Source: Acanthosoma haemorrhoidale (Eukaryota; Arthropoda; Insecta; Hemiptera; Acanthosomatidae). Taken from it: 64,000 nt of DNA. A program made the position numbers and the translations under genes. This document shows positions 11,111 through 21,373 of the stretch, piece by piece. The stretch is taken from NCBI GenBank assembly GCA_930367205.1, contig OV884009.1:121962639-122026638 (forward strand), read 5' to 3'. The notes under the pieces are model-generated. The model saw only the letters and a list, made by a program, of their open reading frames with translations, was not told the origin of the DNA and did no database searches. Every line of letters begins with the position of its first letter. Position 1 is the first letter of the stretch.

Positions 11111-12112
11111 GTGGATCACATTTTCGAAATATCAACAGAAATGCTTACACCGGATGTTATTGTGGCAGGGACGGAAAAAGATCCAGAATTATCAAAAATC
11201 AAGCGCGAGCTATTGCTGACGTCAATAGATAGCAAGTTTACCCTAGACGGTGGCATACTGTTTAAAAGCGATAGAGTTGTAATCCCAAAAACTCTACAGG
11301 CAGAAGTACTAAAACAGCTGCACTCAACTCACGTTGGCATTACTAAAATGAAGCAATTAGCACGTCGACATTGTACGTGGACCAACATCGATAAAGAAAT
11401 AGAGAAAATTGTAAGAGAGTGCCAGGAGTGTTCATCCGCCAAAGTAGCCCTTTCACCAATGGGACCCTCAGGAAAATAACTGGGACCGTTTGCATATTGA
11501 CTATGCAGCCCATTCCAAGGATTACCATTACCAGCTCCTCATTGATGCAAAATTACGCTGAGTAGAAGTAAAAATCTGCAAAAAAGCACCGAATACTACA
11601 AGTACAATTGAATCGATATCGGGCAACGCCGCTGGCCGATGGAACATCACCAGCTGAGAAATACCGGAACCGGCAAATAAGAACCAGATTAGACGCCTTA
11701 CGACCGTTTCACGAGCCAAAATCTGATCAAGTAACCCTGCCACGGACCAGATCTCTCCAAGTAGGGGAGGGGGTGAATACCAGATTTTTTTATCAACAAC
11801 AAGGAGGAATGGACGCCAGGAACAATCACCGAAAAGCTGGGAGGCCTTCATTACATGGTACAGCTTGATGGAGAGAGAAAAATAAAACGACGCATTGACT
11901 AACTTAAAAGATTGGGAGCTAAAAAGGTCACAATCAAAGAACCCTTATCAGAATATCATCACCACAACAAAGAAAAGAGACACGAATATGAGTCTCATCA
12001 GCCAAGAGCAATACCAGTACCGCAATCTATAACCGCTCCAGACTTCATACCAGAAGCAGACCATGCAGCACAGCTCAGAAAATCCGATAGAATAAAAAGA
12101 CGGCCAAATTAG
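11111..12112 (+). pseudogene. pol: E2 integrase remnant, catalytic core partly deleted
   Basis: Zinc-binding domain: LHSTHVGITKMKQLARRHCT followed by CQECSSAK (11315-11445). A stop follows at 11477. The core keeps the first aspartate region (HIDYAAHSKDY) but jumps near 11607 to RYRATPLADGTSPAEKYRNR, losing the second aspartate and the glutamate. The C-terminal part continues to about 12112 with a basic end. The tail shares its motif with E1. Confidence 0.85.
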
Positions 12113-12194
12113 CTACAGGATTATTTAACATACTAGTAAGGTGTCTCTTAAAGATTTTTTTTCTTTCCAATGTTCAATTTTTTATATATATATA

Positions 12195-12531
12195 ATGGTT
12201 CTTAGGGACGACAGAAAAACAAGGTGTTGTTGCTCTGTAAAATAAAGTTTATTTTCTTTTAATTGATAATTAGTTTACGGGTTTACAAATAAAATCTAAA
12301 TTCATACCTGTAAAACAAAGAAACGACATTCAATGTTTATTCTCCTGTCGATTCTGTTTGTTTTATAATAACAAATAATTATAGTCAAATCTTACGTTTA
12401 GCTTTTCACTGCTTGCCTAACACTCACGTAACCTCCCTGCTGATAACGCCAGTAGCATTCTCTTCAACGCCTGCATTATCTACGTTGGCGCGGCGCGCTA
12501 ATTCAAATTAAAGAAATACATTTTCTTTACA
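12195..12531 (-). repeat. E3 3' LTR
   Basis: Element strand starts TGTAAAGAAAATG and ends CCTAAGAACCAT. It contains the GC-rich GGCGCGGCGC segment and short AT-rich blocks. It is nearly identical to 23442-23778. Confidence 0.9.
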
Positions 12532-12599
12532 TCTCCCCCCCCCCCCAGAAGCGAAAATATTTACAAAGGAAGATAACTTTTTTTGCTGATAGGACATCC

Positions 12600-13585
12600 T
12601 TTACTCGGGATTGTCCTGAAAACTAGGGATAAGTTTTGAAACGTGGAATAGATTTGATTCGGTTTTTTTATGTCCTGTGTTGATCCTGTATATCGAGTTT
12701 GATATTTTCTCTATTATTCATATCGTCCAATTCTGAGTTCGTCTAGTTTCTTCCTGTTTAATTTGTTTCCATTCTCTATGTATACCATATCGTTTTCGTT
12801 AAACTCGTGATCCTTTCGGTGCTTGTCGAATAGTTATTTGTTGTGTATGTGTGATTTTATTGTATTGTGAAGCGCTTTTTCTTTATCCTTAATCCAATCT
12901 CTGTTTGCTATGTCTCGTTTCAATTCATTTGGAACGATTTTAAAGTCTGTACCATCAAGCAAGTAGATGGGGGTGAAACCGGTAACGGAATGTTCTGTGT
13001 TGTTGTATTTATCTATGCACACTCGAGCTATTGTTGTCCATGCCGTTTTTTGTGTTCGTTCGTTTATTTTACATCTTATTTTGTTCACTATGGTTTGGTT
13101 TAGCCGTTCATTTAGACCATTCGAAAATGGTGAGTTTACTGCTGTAAAAATTATAGGGATTTTTTTTCCTTTAAATAATTTTTAAATTCTTTGGAGTTTA
13201 TACCCGGATATTGGTCACTAAGGATTGTACCGATTTCACTTGTTTCTATCACTTCATTTACTAGTTTTGTAAAGTCCGTTGCATTTTGTGTTTTTGAAGT
13301 ATGTATGAAAGCATACCTTGTGTAGTGGTCAACCAACAGGTGTAAGTATTTCTTCGTCGATCTCGAGCCTCCAAAGCCTCCTATCGTATCTATCGACATT
13401 ATTTCGAAGGGCTTTGTTGCTGGACCTAAATGGGACATGAGGCCGAATTTTGTTTGTCCTCTAGATTTGTTTTTAATACATACCTCATAATTGCTGCAGA
13501 TATTTTTGATATTTTTTGTTAGGTTTTTTGCTGTATACAAGGGGCCTATTTTGTTTTGCATTTGTTTTATGCCAATGTGACACAT
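12600..13585 (-). pseudogene. pol: E3 integrase (one frameshift)
   Basis: Minus strand. 13585-13151 (144 aa) holds the zinc-binding region (CHIGIKQMQNKIGPLYTA, CSNYEVC), the first aspartate (MSIDTIGGFGG) and the second (ILSDQYPGINSKEF). A frameshift in a run of A/T near 13150 separates this from 13088-12834, which continues after the glutamate motif (NGLNERLNQ). Weaker sequence to about 12600 contains a GPY-type module (LRIGPYE). The catalytic triad is present in sequence but not in one frame. Confidence 0.88.
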
Positions 13586-13850
13586 GTCTTTATGTACATT
13601 TTGTATGAATTTTATACTAAATTCCTCAGATAGTAAAATTTTTCTTTATCTTTTATTTTTTTGTAGTAGACGTTGTTTTTTTTGTTAAACCTGTTTTATT
13701 TTGTAGTTCTTGATTTTCTGACTGGTCTTGAATGATATCTGATAATTTTATTAGATTAACAATTTTTAATTGTTCTTTTTTGTTATCTTCTGGTGCCAGT
13801 ACTGGGTTCCTGCTCAAGCAGTCTGCTTCTAGATTGTATTTACCTGGAGC

Positions 13851-15203
13851 TTATTTTATATTAAAATCATATTGCGACAAATAATAAGTTAGTTCTCCTA
13901 GCTCTTCGTCTGGTCTGGCTTTCATATTCATATTTTCAAATGGTTTATGGTCTGAGTATACCGTGAGTGACTTCCCAATCAACCAATATTGCCAGTATCT
14001 TATGGCTTCTCTAATAGCTAAGCATTCCAGATATATCGCTTTTTTTTTCTTTTGTGCTTCGTTTAGTTTTTTTGAGAAGTATGCTACTGGTTTTTGCTTT
14101 CCGTTTTCTTGTATTTGTTTTAATACTGGACCTAATCCTTCTATTGATGCATCGGTGTATATTACTATTGGTAGATTTTTGTCGTAGATTTCTAGTATAG
14201 GTTGTGAGCATAGTAGTTTTTTTATTTTTTCGAACGATTCTTGACATTTTATTGACCATGAAAATTGTACATTTTTCCTGAGTAAATTGTGTAAAGGATC
14301 TAAAATTATTGCACAGTTTGGAATATATTCGTGATAGAAATTTATCTTTCCGAGGAAATGTCGTACGTTTTTTTGAGTCTTAGGTATTGGAAAATTTTTT
14401 ACTGATATTAAATTATCTTTTATTGGTCTGATCGTATTATTTTTTATTATGTGGCCCAGGTACTGTGCAGATTCTGCTGCAAATTTGCATTTTGTAAATT
14501 TTAGCCTGAATCCTTCTTTTTTTATTGCGTCTAATAGTAATTCTATATGTTTCACATGTTCCTCAAATGATTTCGAAAATATTAGTAAATCATCTATAAA
14601 ATTTACTACAAATTGAGTCAATTTATTTTTTCTTAGTATATTGCTCAAGATTCTTTGAAAGATTGCTGGGGCTGTTTTCAGCCCAAAAGGTAAACATGTC
14701 CACTGATAATGACCTTCTTGTGTAACAAAACCTGTTTTGTGTCTGTCTTCAATACGCAAAGGGATAGACCAGAATGCAGAGTTTATGTCTAATGTAGTAA
14801 AAAATTTACAGTTTCTTGTTTTTATCATTAAGTCGTCTATCAATGGAAATGGTTGTGCTTGAGGTATTACTATTTTATTTATGTCCCTGAAGTCTATGCA
14901 TAATCTGCTTCTTTTATTTTCACCTTTTTTAAACGCTAGTGTTACAGGTGCTGCGAAAGGGCTGTATGATTCTGCAATGAGTTTTTTATCTAATAGTTTT
15001 GTTACTTGTTCCCCTATTTCTGTTCTGTCTTTTAGGCTGCATTTGTAAGGCCTCTTGCTACAATATTTATCTACCAATAGATCTATATGTGCTTCATATT
15101 TTTTTACGGTACCTACGTCATATTTATCTTTTGCGAACACTGATTTGTAAGTATCTATTGTTTTGTTTATTTCATATTTTTGATTATCTGATAAGTGATT
15201 CAT
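13851..15203 (-). CDS. pol: E3 reverse transcriptase-RNase H (450 aa open frame)
   Basis: A long intact frame. RT motifs in order: CIDFRDINK (about residue 100), FTTLDINSAFWSIPL (first catalytic Asp, about 137), CLPFGLKTAPAIFQR, and the YxDD box as NFIDDLLIF (about 204), then YLGHII and the connection FLGKINFYHEYIP. RNase H follows with VIYTDASIEGLGPVL, the glutamate in YLECLAI, and YSDHKPF. The frame ends at a TAA just before the usual RNase H end. That stop separates RT/RNase H from the integrase and is probably a disabling mutation, because coding-like sequence resumes at once (NLEADCLSRNPVL). Confidence 0.93.
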   Translation of the reverse strand: MNHLSDNQKYEINKTIDTYKSVFAKDKYDVGTVKKYEAHIDLLVDKYCSKRPYKCSLKDRTEIGEQVTKLLDKKLIAESYSPFAAPVTLAFKKGENKRSRLCIDFRDINKIVIPQAQPFPLIDDLMIKTRNCKFFTTLDINSAFWSIPLRIEDRHKTGFVTQEGHYQWTCLPFGLKTAPAIFQRILSNILRKNKLTQFVVNFIDDLLIFSKSFEEHVKHIELLLDAIKKEGFRLKFTKCKFAAESAQYLGHIIKNNTIRPIKDNLISVKNFPIPKTQKNVRHFLGKINFYHEYIPNCAIILDPLHNLLRKNVQFSWSIKCQESFEKIKKLLCSQPILEIYDKNLPIVIYTDASIEGLGPVLKQIQENGKQKPVAYFSKKLNEAQKKKKAIYLECLAIREAIRYWQYWLIGKSLTVYSDHKPFENMNMKARPDEELGELTYYLSQYDFNIK

Positions 15204-15221
15204 ATTTGCTATAAAATTCTC

Positions 15222-15602
15222 TTATTTTATGTGCTCGTTAAAATTTACTAAATTTTTTTCTTCATTAGCATTTTCCTCGTTTTGTTGAAAAATCTTGAGG
15301 TTTTCATCCTGGATTAATTTAAATTCTTTTATTGTGTCTAATCCAATTAGGAAATCGTATTTAAAATATTCGTTATCTATTATGTGGACATCCATATTTT
15401 TTTCTATGTTGAATATTTTTAATTTTAGAGTCATCAAACCGTTTGTTTTTTGGACACCATTAATTGTTATCAAACTTGCATTATTACCTTTATTATTATT
15501 TTCTTTTTTATTTTTTATGTTTAGGAATTTCGAGTTTATTAAAAATACATTTGATCCTGAATCGTAAATTCCCCAAAGGTTTATTTTGTTTTCTATAGTT
15601 AG
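15222..15602 (-). pseudogene. pol: E3 protease, split by the E4 insertion
   Basis: Immediately left of E4 the minus strand reads IYDSGSNVFLI, a retropepsin DSG active site, then INGVQKTNGLMTLKLKIFNI and the DFLIGLDTIKEF flap and end segment. The upstream part of the same frame lies beyond the other end of E4 (22262-22320), so the frame is continuous if E4 and one copy of GTTAG are disregarded. That frame is in the -1 phase relative to the end of gag, as is usual for Gypsy gag-pol. Confidence 0.82.
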
Positions 15603-15636
15603 TGTTTACGCTGAACTACCCGTGGAGCATTATTTA
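15603..15636 (-). repeat. E4 3' LTR remnant (about 32 bp)
   Basis: Matches the first bases of the 5' LTR (21374 onward) through GTGGAGCATTAT, then diverges at once. It abuts an intact copy of the GTTAG target duplication, so this edge is the true end of the insertion. Confidence 0.8.
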
Positions 15637-16560
15637 TATATTTAGAAATGACATATTCGATGCTTGTGGCGTTGAATTTGGAAATGAGATACTCGATGAC
15701 TGTGGTGTTGTGGATAAATGTGGAGCCAAGTTTGCCTTAAGTTCATTTCTATTATTAACAATCGCCTGATCAACAGGTCTTGCAGGTACTTTGACTGGTA
15801 AAGCTCTATTTTCTTTATCGGAGAAATTTGAACTGAAACTATTCAAATTTTCAATATTTTGAGCACTGGGCCGCATCGGATTGGAATTTTCAGATGGCAA
15901 TGGTTTTCTAGAGGCAGAATTTGCACCGCTTGAAACAGAAGGACTCGTGCTCATGAGCAGTTTTGAAGGTTGTTTTAATTTGAAACCTCCGACAGAAGGT
16001 GATTTAGTTTGTTTAACAAAACCATCTTGTGGCGCGTCCTCGAAATAACTATTTGATAGTTCTTCCCCACTTCTGCTGAAACTATATGGTGCTCTAATAA
16101 TATCTGATTCTTGGGACATTTGACCGCTCAGGGGAAAATCCGAGTCTATACTATCAACAAGATTAACTGTACTAAGTTCAGAACGGACTGAATTCTTGTT
16201 TAATAAACAAGAATTCGAACCTTGAGGTAAAGCAAATGAATCCCTTTTGATCATATCATTATCCAAATAATCTTGCAAAACTGCTGAATATTCTTTTCGT
16301 TTAAGCGGATGATTATTAAAATCAAATTCCAAACGTTGAAATCTTTTTTGAGCCACGTTACGAGAATTGTTAAAATATATAGAACGTTCGTCCCTGAAGG
16401 GCAACTGTACAATATAGCGCCCACTTTCATCGCGAGAGTGTGTCTTCGAAAAGTGGGATTCACATTTAACGTCGTCAGGATTCTCCAGACTGATGTGTTC
16501 GAGTTCTTCGGTTTTCCAAAATTTCTCTATAATAGAATTTAGGGACTCGTCTGTGGTCAA
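15634..16560 (-). CDS. Chimeric ORF: BEL pol N-terminus joined to a Ser/Asn/Pro-rich sequence of unknown origin
   Basis: 308-codon open frame. Residues 1 to about 110 are typical BEL/Pao pol: MTTDESLNSIIEKFWKTEEL, HFSKTHSRDESGRYIVQLPF, NNHPLKRKEYSAVLQDYLDN. At about residue 115 the BEL pattern stops where the RT should begin. The remainder is low-complexity: GGFKLKQPSKLLMSTSPSVS, SSNFSDKENRALPVKVPARP, and two imperfect repeats near the end (STTPQSSSISFPN / STPQASNMSFLN). It has no RT motif. The frame stays open to a TAA next to the 32-bp LTR remnant. The join coincides with a 27-nt palindrome (16190-16216). The second half resembles a disordered host protein and may be captured; I cannot name the source. 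Confidence 0.7.
   Translation of the reverse strand: MTTDESLNSIIEKFWKTEELEHISLENPDDVKCESHFSKTHSRDESGRYIVQLPFRDERSIYFNNSRNVAQKRFQRLEFDFNNHPLKRKEYSAVLQDYLDNDMIKRDSFALPQGSNSCLLNKNSVRSELSTVNLVDSIDSDFPLSGQMSQESDIIRAPYSFSRSGEELSNSYFEDAPQDGFVKQTKSPSVGGFKLKQPSKLLMSTSPSVSSGANSASRKPLPSENSNPMRPSAQNIENLNSFSSNFSDKENRALPVKVPARPVDQAIVNNRNELKANLAPHLSTTPQSSSISFPNSTPQASNMSFLNI
16190..16216. repeat. Perfect 13-bp inverted repeat with 1-nt centre
   Basis: GAATTCTTGTTTA, A, TAAACAAGAATTC. It lies at the transition between BEL pol sequence and the Ser-rich sequence in E4 and may be a template-switch or hairpin-repair footprint. Confidence 0.9.
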
Positions 16561-16563
16561 TAG

Positions 16564-16725
16564 TGTAAGAATGACTTAATTAAATTAAGAATGAGGGTGT
16601 TAATAAGAACGACCGACTTCATGGAATGTTAGAACAGAACTATATTGTAACAGCAAACAAAGGTTACGTATTATACAAGGCATAAACAAACTAATTCAAG
16701 TGACGTCATCATTTGCCTGCTGACA
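16564..16725 (-). repeat. E5 3' LTR
   Basis: 162 bp, same as 19148-19309 by eye. Contains GTGACGTCATC, a CRE-like palindrome (TGACGTCA) that could bind bZIP factors, and a TATAAT-like stretch on the element strand. Confidence 0.93.
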
Positions 16726-16798
16726 TCCTTCTTCTTTTGGATTTGAAGCTTCATATGTAGTCTTCTTGGTATTGTTGTCAGTCTTATTGGTTGCTTGA

Positions 16799-18930
16799 TT
16801 ATTCTTCTTTTATCAGTCTTCTTGGTTCTTTGATTAACCTTCCACTCTTGGTTCGGTATTCTTCAGTTTTATTTTGTTGAGTAGCAGATTTGGTTAAACT
16901 CATATCCTCAGAAACAGGTGGCTTTGGTGTTAGACTCTTTGGTGGTGTGAACTGTGTAGAGATCGATTTACGAGTAACCACTGCTGGAGCTGATTCCATA
17001 CGTTGTGGAGAGGAAACCACACTTTCCTTAAATTCAAAGTTTTGGGGTTCAGTTATAGGACGAAGGAACCATGAGTTGCGGCGGTACTTCACACCATCTT
17101 GGGTTTTAATAATGTAAGAGTTGGAGCCTTCATTTTGCTTAATAATTGTTGCTGGTACCCATTCACGAGGTGCTTTCTTCCATAGGATCTTTTCTCCATC
17201 ACTGAAGGTTTTATGCGACGTTTTGCCTATGTCAGCATACCTTTTCTGCTCGCTTTGCCAATTCTTGAGTGTTTGTGTGACCTTGTCTGGGCTGATGAGT
17301 TGAGGCTTAAGAACTGAGTCCAAACAAGGAATCAGGGTTTTCGTTCTTCTTCCCATGAGCCTTTGAGCTGGGGATCCAATGCTATCCCTCGGAATGTTGC
17401 GTTGATTCAGTAGTGCAAGGTGGATATCCGTGTTTTCCTTGGCGCATTTTCTTAGTAATAGTTTTGCTTCTTGTACATATCTTTCGATGAATCCGTTAGC
17501 CCGCGGAAAATGAGGGCTGGATACTTGATGGGTAATGTTCCATGATGTGCTAAAGTCTTGAAATTCTTTGCTGCTATATTGTGGACCACCATCAGTTTTT
17601 AGTATATCAGGTATTCCATGAGAGAACCAATTCTTTAGTTTAAGGATAACAGCTGCACTGGTGGTTATGTTGAGCACTTGAAAATCATAGAATCCTGAAT
17701 ATACATCAGCTATAATCAAGTAATCTTTTTGATTCCAATGGAACAAATCAGATCCTAAAATTTCCCAGGGTCTAGTTGGTACCTGATTTAGGCACAGTTC
17801 TTCTTTTGGTTTATCTTTTTGAAGACACTGGCATACTTGACATCTTGCCACAAAGTTTTTTATGTCTGAGGACATTTTGGGCCAAAATAAATTTTCTCTG
17901 GCGAGTTTTAAGCATGATTCAGCTCCTCTATGTCCTCGATGAATTTCATATAGAACCAAAGGCACCAATTTTTCTGGTACTACTATTTGGGCCCCTTTGA
18001 TCATTACTCCTTCATAAAGAGCCAATTCTTCTCTGAAGCTGTAATAGGCTTTTAATTCATTAGATAATTCAGTTTTGGACGAAGGCCAACCATTCAAGAT
18101 AAAATTTGACAACTGTCTCATAACAACATCTTCTTCTATAAGTGTTTTTAATTCCTCAAAACGTGTTTTTGAAAATGGTATACTTACATGTATAACTATG
18201 TCAACTGGCTCATCTTTTAATGCTTCATTTGCACAATCCCTACTGAGCAAGTCAGCTATGTACAATTCGCTTCCTTTTTTGTATACTATATGAGGGTTGT
18301 ATGGCATGACTTCGAATAAGATCCTCTGCAGCCTCGCTGGAGCACTATTGAGTGGTTTTTTGAATATTGCCTCTAATGGCTTATGATCGGTCTCAATGAT
18401 TAACTTAGGATTCCCCCACACATATTCGTGGAATTTTTTACACCCATTCAGAACAGCGGTGGCTTCTTTTTCGAGCTGGCTGTATCTAGTTTGAGCAGGA
18501 GTGAACGCCTTGGATGCATAAGCAACCGGTTGGTCATCCTGTAACAATACTGCACCCATCGAATGTTTTGATGCGTCAACTGAAATTTTTACCTCTTCTT
18601 TAGGGTTGTAGTAGCGCAAAACCGGAGCAGATTTCAATTTGTTTTTTAAATTAATGAATGCTTGTTCTTGATCCTGATCCCAATGCCATTCTATGTCTTT
18701 TTGTTTGAGAAGTCGTAAAAGTGCTGTGATTTCAGAAAGGTTTTTTATGAACTTCGATAAGTATGTTACCATACCCAAGAATCTTTCCAATTCTTTTATA
18801 TTTGCCGGAGGCAACCTATCAATACAAGCCACCTTTTCTTGATCTGCTTCAAGGCCCTTTTCGCTGATCACGTGACCCAGAAACTTAGTTTTTTGTACGT
18901 TGAAGATACATTTTTCTTTGTTTTTTTGTC
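16799..18930 (-). CDS. pol: E5 Pol fragment: RT thumb, RNase H and integrase in one open frame
   Basis: The open frame runs 18982-16799; authentic pol sequence starts near 18930 (KCIFNVQKTKFLGHVISEKG). Next come the connection (LERFLGMVTYLSKFIKNLSE) and RNase H (VDASKHSMGAVLL, YSQLEKEATAVL, ETDHKPLEAI). Integrase: zinc finger HRGHRG...CQVCQ, first Asp in LGSDLFHW, second in LKTDGGPQYS, glutamate in NGFIERYVQEAK, then a basic C-terminal tail. All three integrase catalytic residues are in place and in frame. The frame lacks the RT fingers and palm, including the YxDD box. About 17 codons before the true pol start are out-of-frame gag sequence. Confidence 0.93.
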
Positions 18931-19071
18931 TAGGTTTATAGCCTCTGCGAACCATTTGTATGATTGTAACCATGATTTCCATGCTGTTGCCATGTTTGAT
19001 TCCTGGGAAATCATTAAAGGTCCAGGAGGTCGAAGGCTAACAGCCGAGTCCGATTCGTTTCCACTCATCAC
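18915..19071 (-). pseudogene. gag: E5 gag start, truncated by the internal deletion
   Basis: The frame starts MMSGNESDSAVSLRPPGPLM, then WKSWLQSYKWFAEAINLDKK, the beginning of many Gypsy Gag proteins. After an A-rich tract (about 18911-18930) it is out of frame with the pol fragment, so the deletion junction lies there. Confidence 0.8.
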
Positions 19072-19147
19072 GAAAGAAAATTTTCGTTATTATCACTCGC
19101 GGATTTAATAAATCAAAACTAACTAAAATAAAAAGGTTTCGGCACCA

Positions 19148-19309
19148 TGTAAGAATGACTTAATTAAATTAAGAATGAGGGTGTTAATAAGAACGACCGA
19201 CTTCATGGAATGTTAGAACAGAACTATATTGTAACAGCAAACAAAGGTTACGTATTATACAAGGCATAAACAAACTAATTCAAGTGACGTCATCATTTGC
19301 CTGCTGACA
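19148..19309 (-). repeat. E5 5' LTR
   Basis: 162 bp, identical by eye to 16564-16725. The primer-binding site abuts it with no spacer. Confidence 0.93.
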
Positions 19310-19655
19310 AATAGTACCCTTTGTGGTGAGTGTGAGTTATTATCAGGTAAGGATCCTAAGATTACTCCTCCAAATACTGTATTTAAAATATTGGGACAAC
19401 TAGTAGAGGCTTTGTTGAAATTGCTGAGAATATCCAGAAATAAATCTGCTCCTAAAAGGAAATCTATAGGACCTGGTTTCCAAAAGGAAGGGTCCGATAG
19501 ATCCTCACAACTTAATTGTCTCCTAATTTGCTCAGAAATTGGCTGAGAAGGCATATTATTGCTTATTTGCTGAATAATTACAGCATTTGTTCTCAACTTT
19601 GGATTATCAGAGTTTAATGGGACCAAGATACAGTCTACTTGCTGAGACCCTCCAT
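19255..19655 (-). pseudogene. pol: E4 protease, C-terminal part (after a frameshift)
   Basis: Continues the BEL protease in another frame: FWKPGPIDFLLGADLFLDIL and NILNTVFGGVILG, the conserved end of the BEL aspartic protease region. It is cut at 19310 by E5; the same element resumes at 16560 on the other side. The frameshift lies near 19655. Confidence 0.85.
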
Positions 19656-21191
19656 AGGGCTGCTTGCAAATCCACAGAGTCTGTGGGGGTTGTGAGAGGG
19701 GATCAATTTCAATTTTTTAGCACATGAAGCCGTAATAAATGAACGTTGTGCTCCACTGTCAATTACAATTCTTATTTGATGATAGTTACCTACATTGTCT
19801 TTTATTCTAGCCAAAGCAGTACCAAGTAAAACGTTTACCTTTCCATCTAGAGAAGTGGAAAAAACAGCACTTCTAGATGTATCAGTTGCAACCTGACAAT
19901 GTTCCGAAACTGGATTCAAAGAATTATTTTTAAATTCTTCCTCAACAGGAAGTGCAGGTATAACCGAGTTACCCCAGTGCAATAAGGAATGGTGTTTTTT
20001 ATTACAGTAGCGACATAATTTATTTGACTGGCAATCAACATTTTTATGATTTTCAGAAAGGCAATTGGAACATACATTCAATGGCTTTAATTTATTAAAA
20101 CGTTTATATGGACTAAGCTCCAAGAATTTAGGGCAACGATACAACACATGCTTTTCCCTACATAAGGGACAGGAGTGAGAAATTCGTTGTCCTGACGAGT
20201 AAAAAATTTGTTTCACCCCTTTAGGGTAAGTTTTATTGCTATTCCAATAACTGGACTCACTTGGGGTAGATAAAGCTTGAGATTGAAATGCAACACATTG
20301 CTGAGAAATTAGGTCAACTAGATCTTGGAAAGAAGGAAGTTCCTCCTTCACTGATTGTAAAGTCTCAAACCGCTCACGGGTTTTGGGGTCTAGCAGTCTT
20401 AGTGCAAAGGTAAGCAAAACAAACCCAGATTCATCCTCAATTTCTAAATGTTTGAATGCTGTTACACTCTCTAGCACAATCTCTGAAAATCGTTCCAAAG
20501 AAGTTAAATTACATTGTTGTAATGGCTTGAAAGTAAAAATTCTTGCAAGCAAATTGGTAGCTTGAATTCGTTTGTTGTCATACCTTTTCGTCAAACTGAG
20601 CCACGCTTGTGGATAATCAGGGGCAGTAATTGGAATGGATGCTACACATTGCAGGGCAGGGCCTTTTAAGGACGATTTGAGGTAATGAAACTTTTGAATA
20701 GGCGATAAGGATCGATTTTCATGAATTAATGAAACATAAGTGTCTTTGAATGAAGTCCACTTTGTCAGCTCACCGTGAAAGGAAGGAAGATTTATAGAGG
20801 GCAGTTTGAATAAGGGATTTTGGGTTTCCGTTGAAGATGAATTCAACGTTTGATCTAGTGTTGATTGTTCTCGGTCAAGTGATAACGCTTCATAAAAATG
20901 ATTGCGAACCTCCTTTCTTATCCTGTCATACTCAGTGCAATCTTTGTCTAGTAATTTAGCATATCGTTTCACATCTGTGACAGTTTTGTTAAACTTTTGG
21001 AAAGTAGCGTCTAATCGTGATAGTCTAGCTTTAAAAACAGGAAGTTGTTCTGAATTTTCAGTTACAGCATGACCTAATTCCTTTGTTTCTTTTATATCGT
21101 CCCTTAAGTCCTCAAATTCGTCATGTAGGGTACTCCACGTTCCTTCATAGTCTGGTTTGTCAACTTTTGGACCCATTTTTAGTTTAAACAA
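19635..21191 (-). CDS. gag: E4 BEL/Pao Gag-protease (518-codon open frame)
   Basis: Likely start is the Met at 21176 (MGPKVDKPDYEG) or 21191. The N-terminal third is helical and charged, followed by the DUF1759-type capsid (LPSINLPSFHGELTKWTSFK, RSLSPIQKFHYLKSSLKGPA). From about residue 340 come three cysteine-histidine clusters (CPLCREKHVLYRC, CSNCLSENHKNVDC, CRYCNKKHHSLLH). From about residue 455 comes the protease (NVLLGTALARIKDN, IRIVIDSGAQRSFI) with its DSG active site. The frame then shifts near the end and stops. This is a well-preserved BEL/Pao Gag. Confidence 0.92.
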   Translation of the reverse strand: MFKLKMGPKVDKPDYEGTWSTLHDEFEDLRDDIKETKELGHAVTENSEQLPVFKARLSRLDATFQKFNKTVTDVKRYAKLLDKDCTEYDRIRKEVRNHFYEALSLDREQSTLDQTLNSSSTETQNPLFKLPSINLPSFHGELTKWTSFKDTYVSLIHENRSLSPIQKFHYLKSSLKGPALQCVASIPITAPDYPQAWLSLTKRYDNKRIQATNLLARIFTFKPLQQCNLTSLERFSEIVLESVTAFKHLEIEDESGFVLLTFALRLLDPKTRERFETLQSVKEELPSFQDLVDLISQQCVAFQSQALSTPSESSYWNSNKTYPKGVKQIFYSSGQRISHSCPLCREKHVLYRCPKFLELSPYKRFNKLKPLNVCSNCLSENHKNVDCQSNKLCRYCNKKHHSLLHWGNSVIPALPVEEEFKNNSLNPVSEHCQVATDTSRSAVFSTSLDGKVNVLLGTALARIKDNVGNYHQIRIVIDSGAQRSFITASCAKKLKLIPSHNPHRLCGFASSPMEGLSK

Positions 21192-21373
21192 AAAAAATTA
21201 AAAATTAAAAAAAATTAATTAAAATGCAAATAACGATAGGTTTCCCAACTGGCACCTAACAATTGCTGAAATGTGTAAATTACATGAAATTAAACATAAA
21301 TTAAATAATTAATCCAAAGAATAAATAAATAAATGCTAGAATGTATTGTGATGTGGGCCCGGAGGACCAATTA

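Larger units (their letters stand above)
16564..19309 (-). mobile_element. E5: internally deleted Gypsy element with identical LTRs, inserted in E4
   Basis: LTRs of 162 bp at 16564-16725 and 19148-19309, TG...CA, show no difference by eye. Perfect 5-bp duplication AATAG at 16559-16563 and 19310-19314. The primer-binding site TGGTGCCGAAACC (minus strand of 19135-19147) directly follows the 5' LTR, and the polypurine tract AAAAGAAGAAGGA directly precedes the 3' LTR. Only the first residues of gag remain, joined near 18.92 kb to the thumb of RT, so the rest of gag, the protease and the RT catalytic core are gone. RNase H and integrase stay open. This is the youngest layer of the nest. Confidence 0.95.

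Noticed and set aside
20383..20565. Plus-strand 60-codon ORF and other plus-strand ORFs over 12.9-23.4 kb
   Set aside because: They are antisense shadows of the gag and pol frames of E3, E4 and E5.
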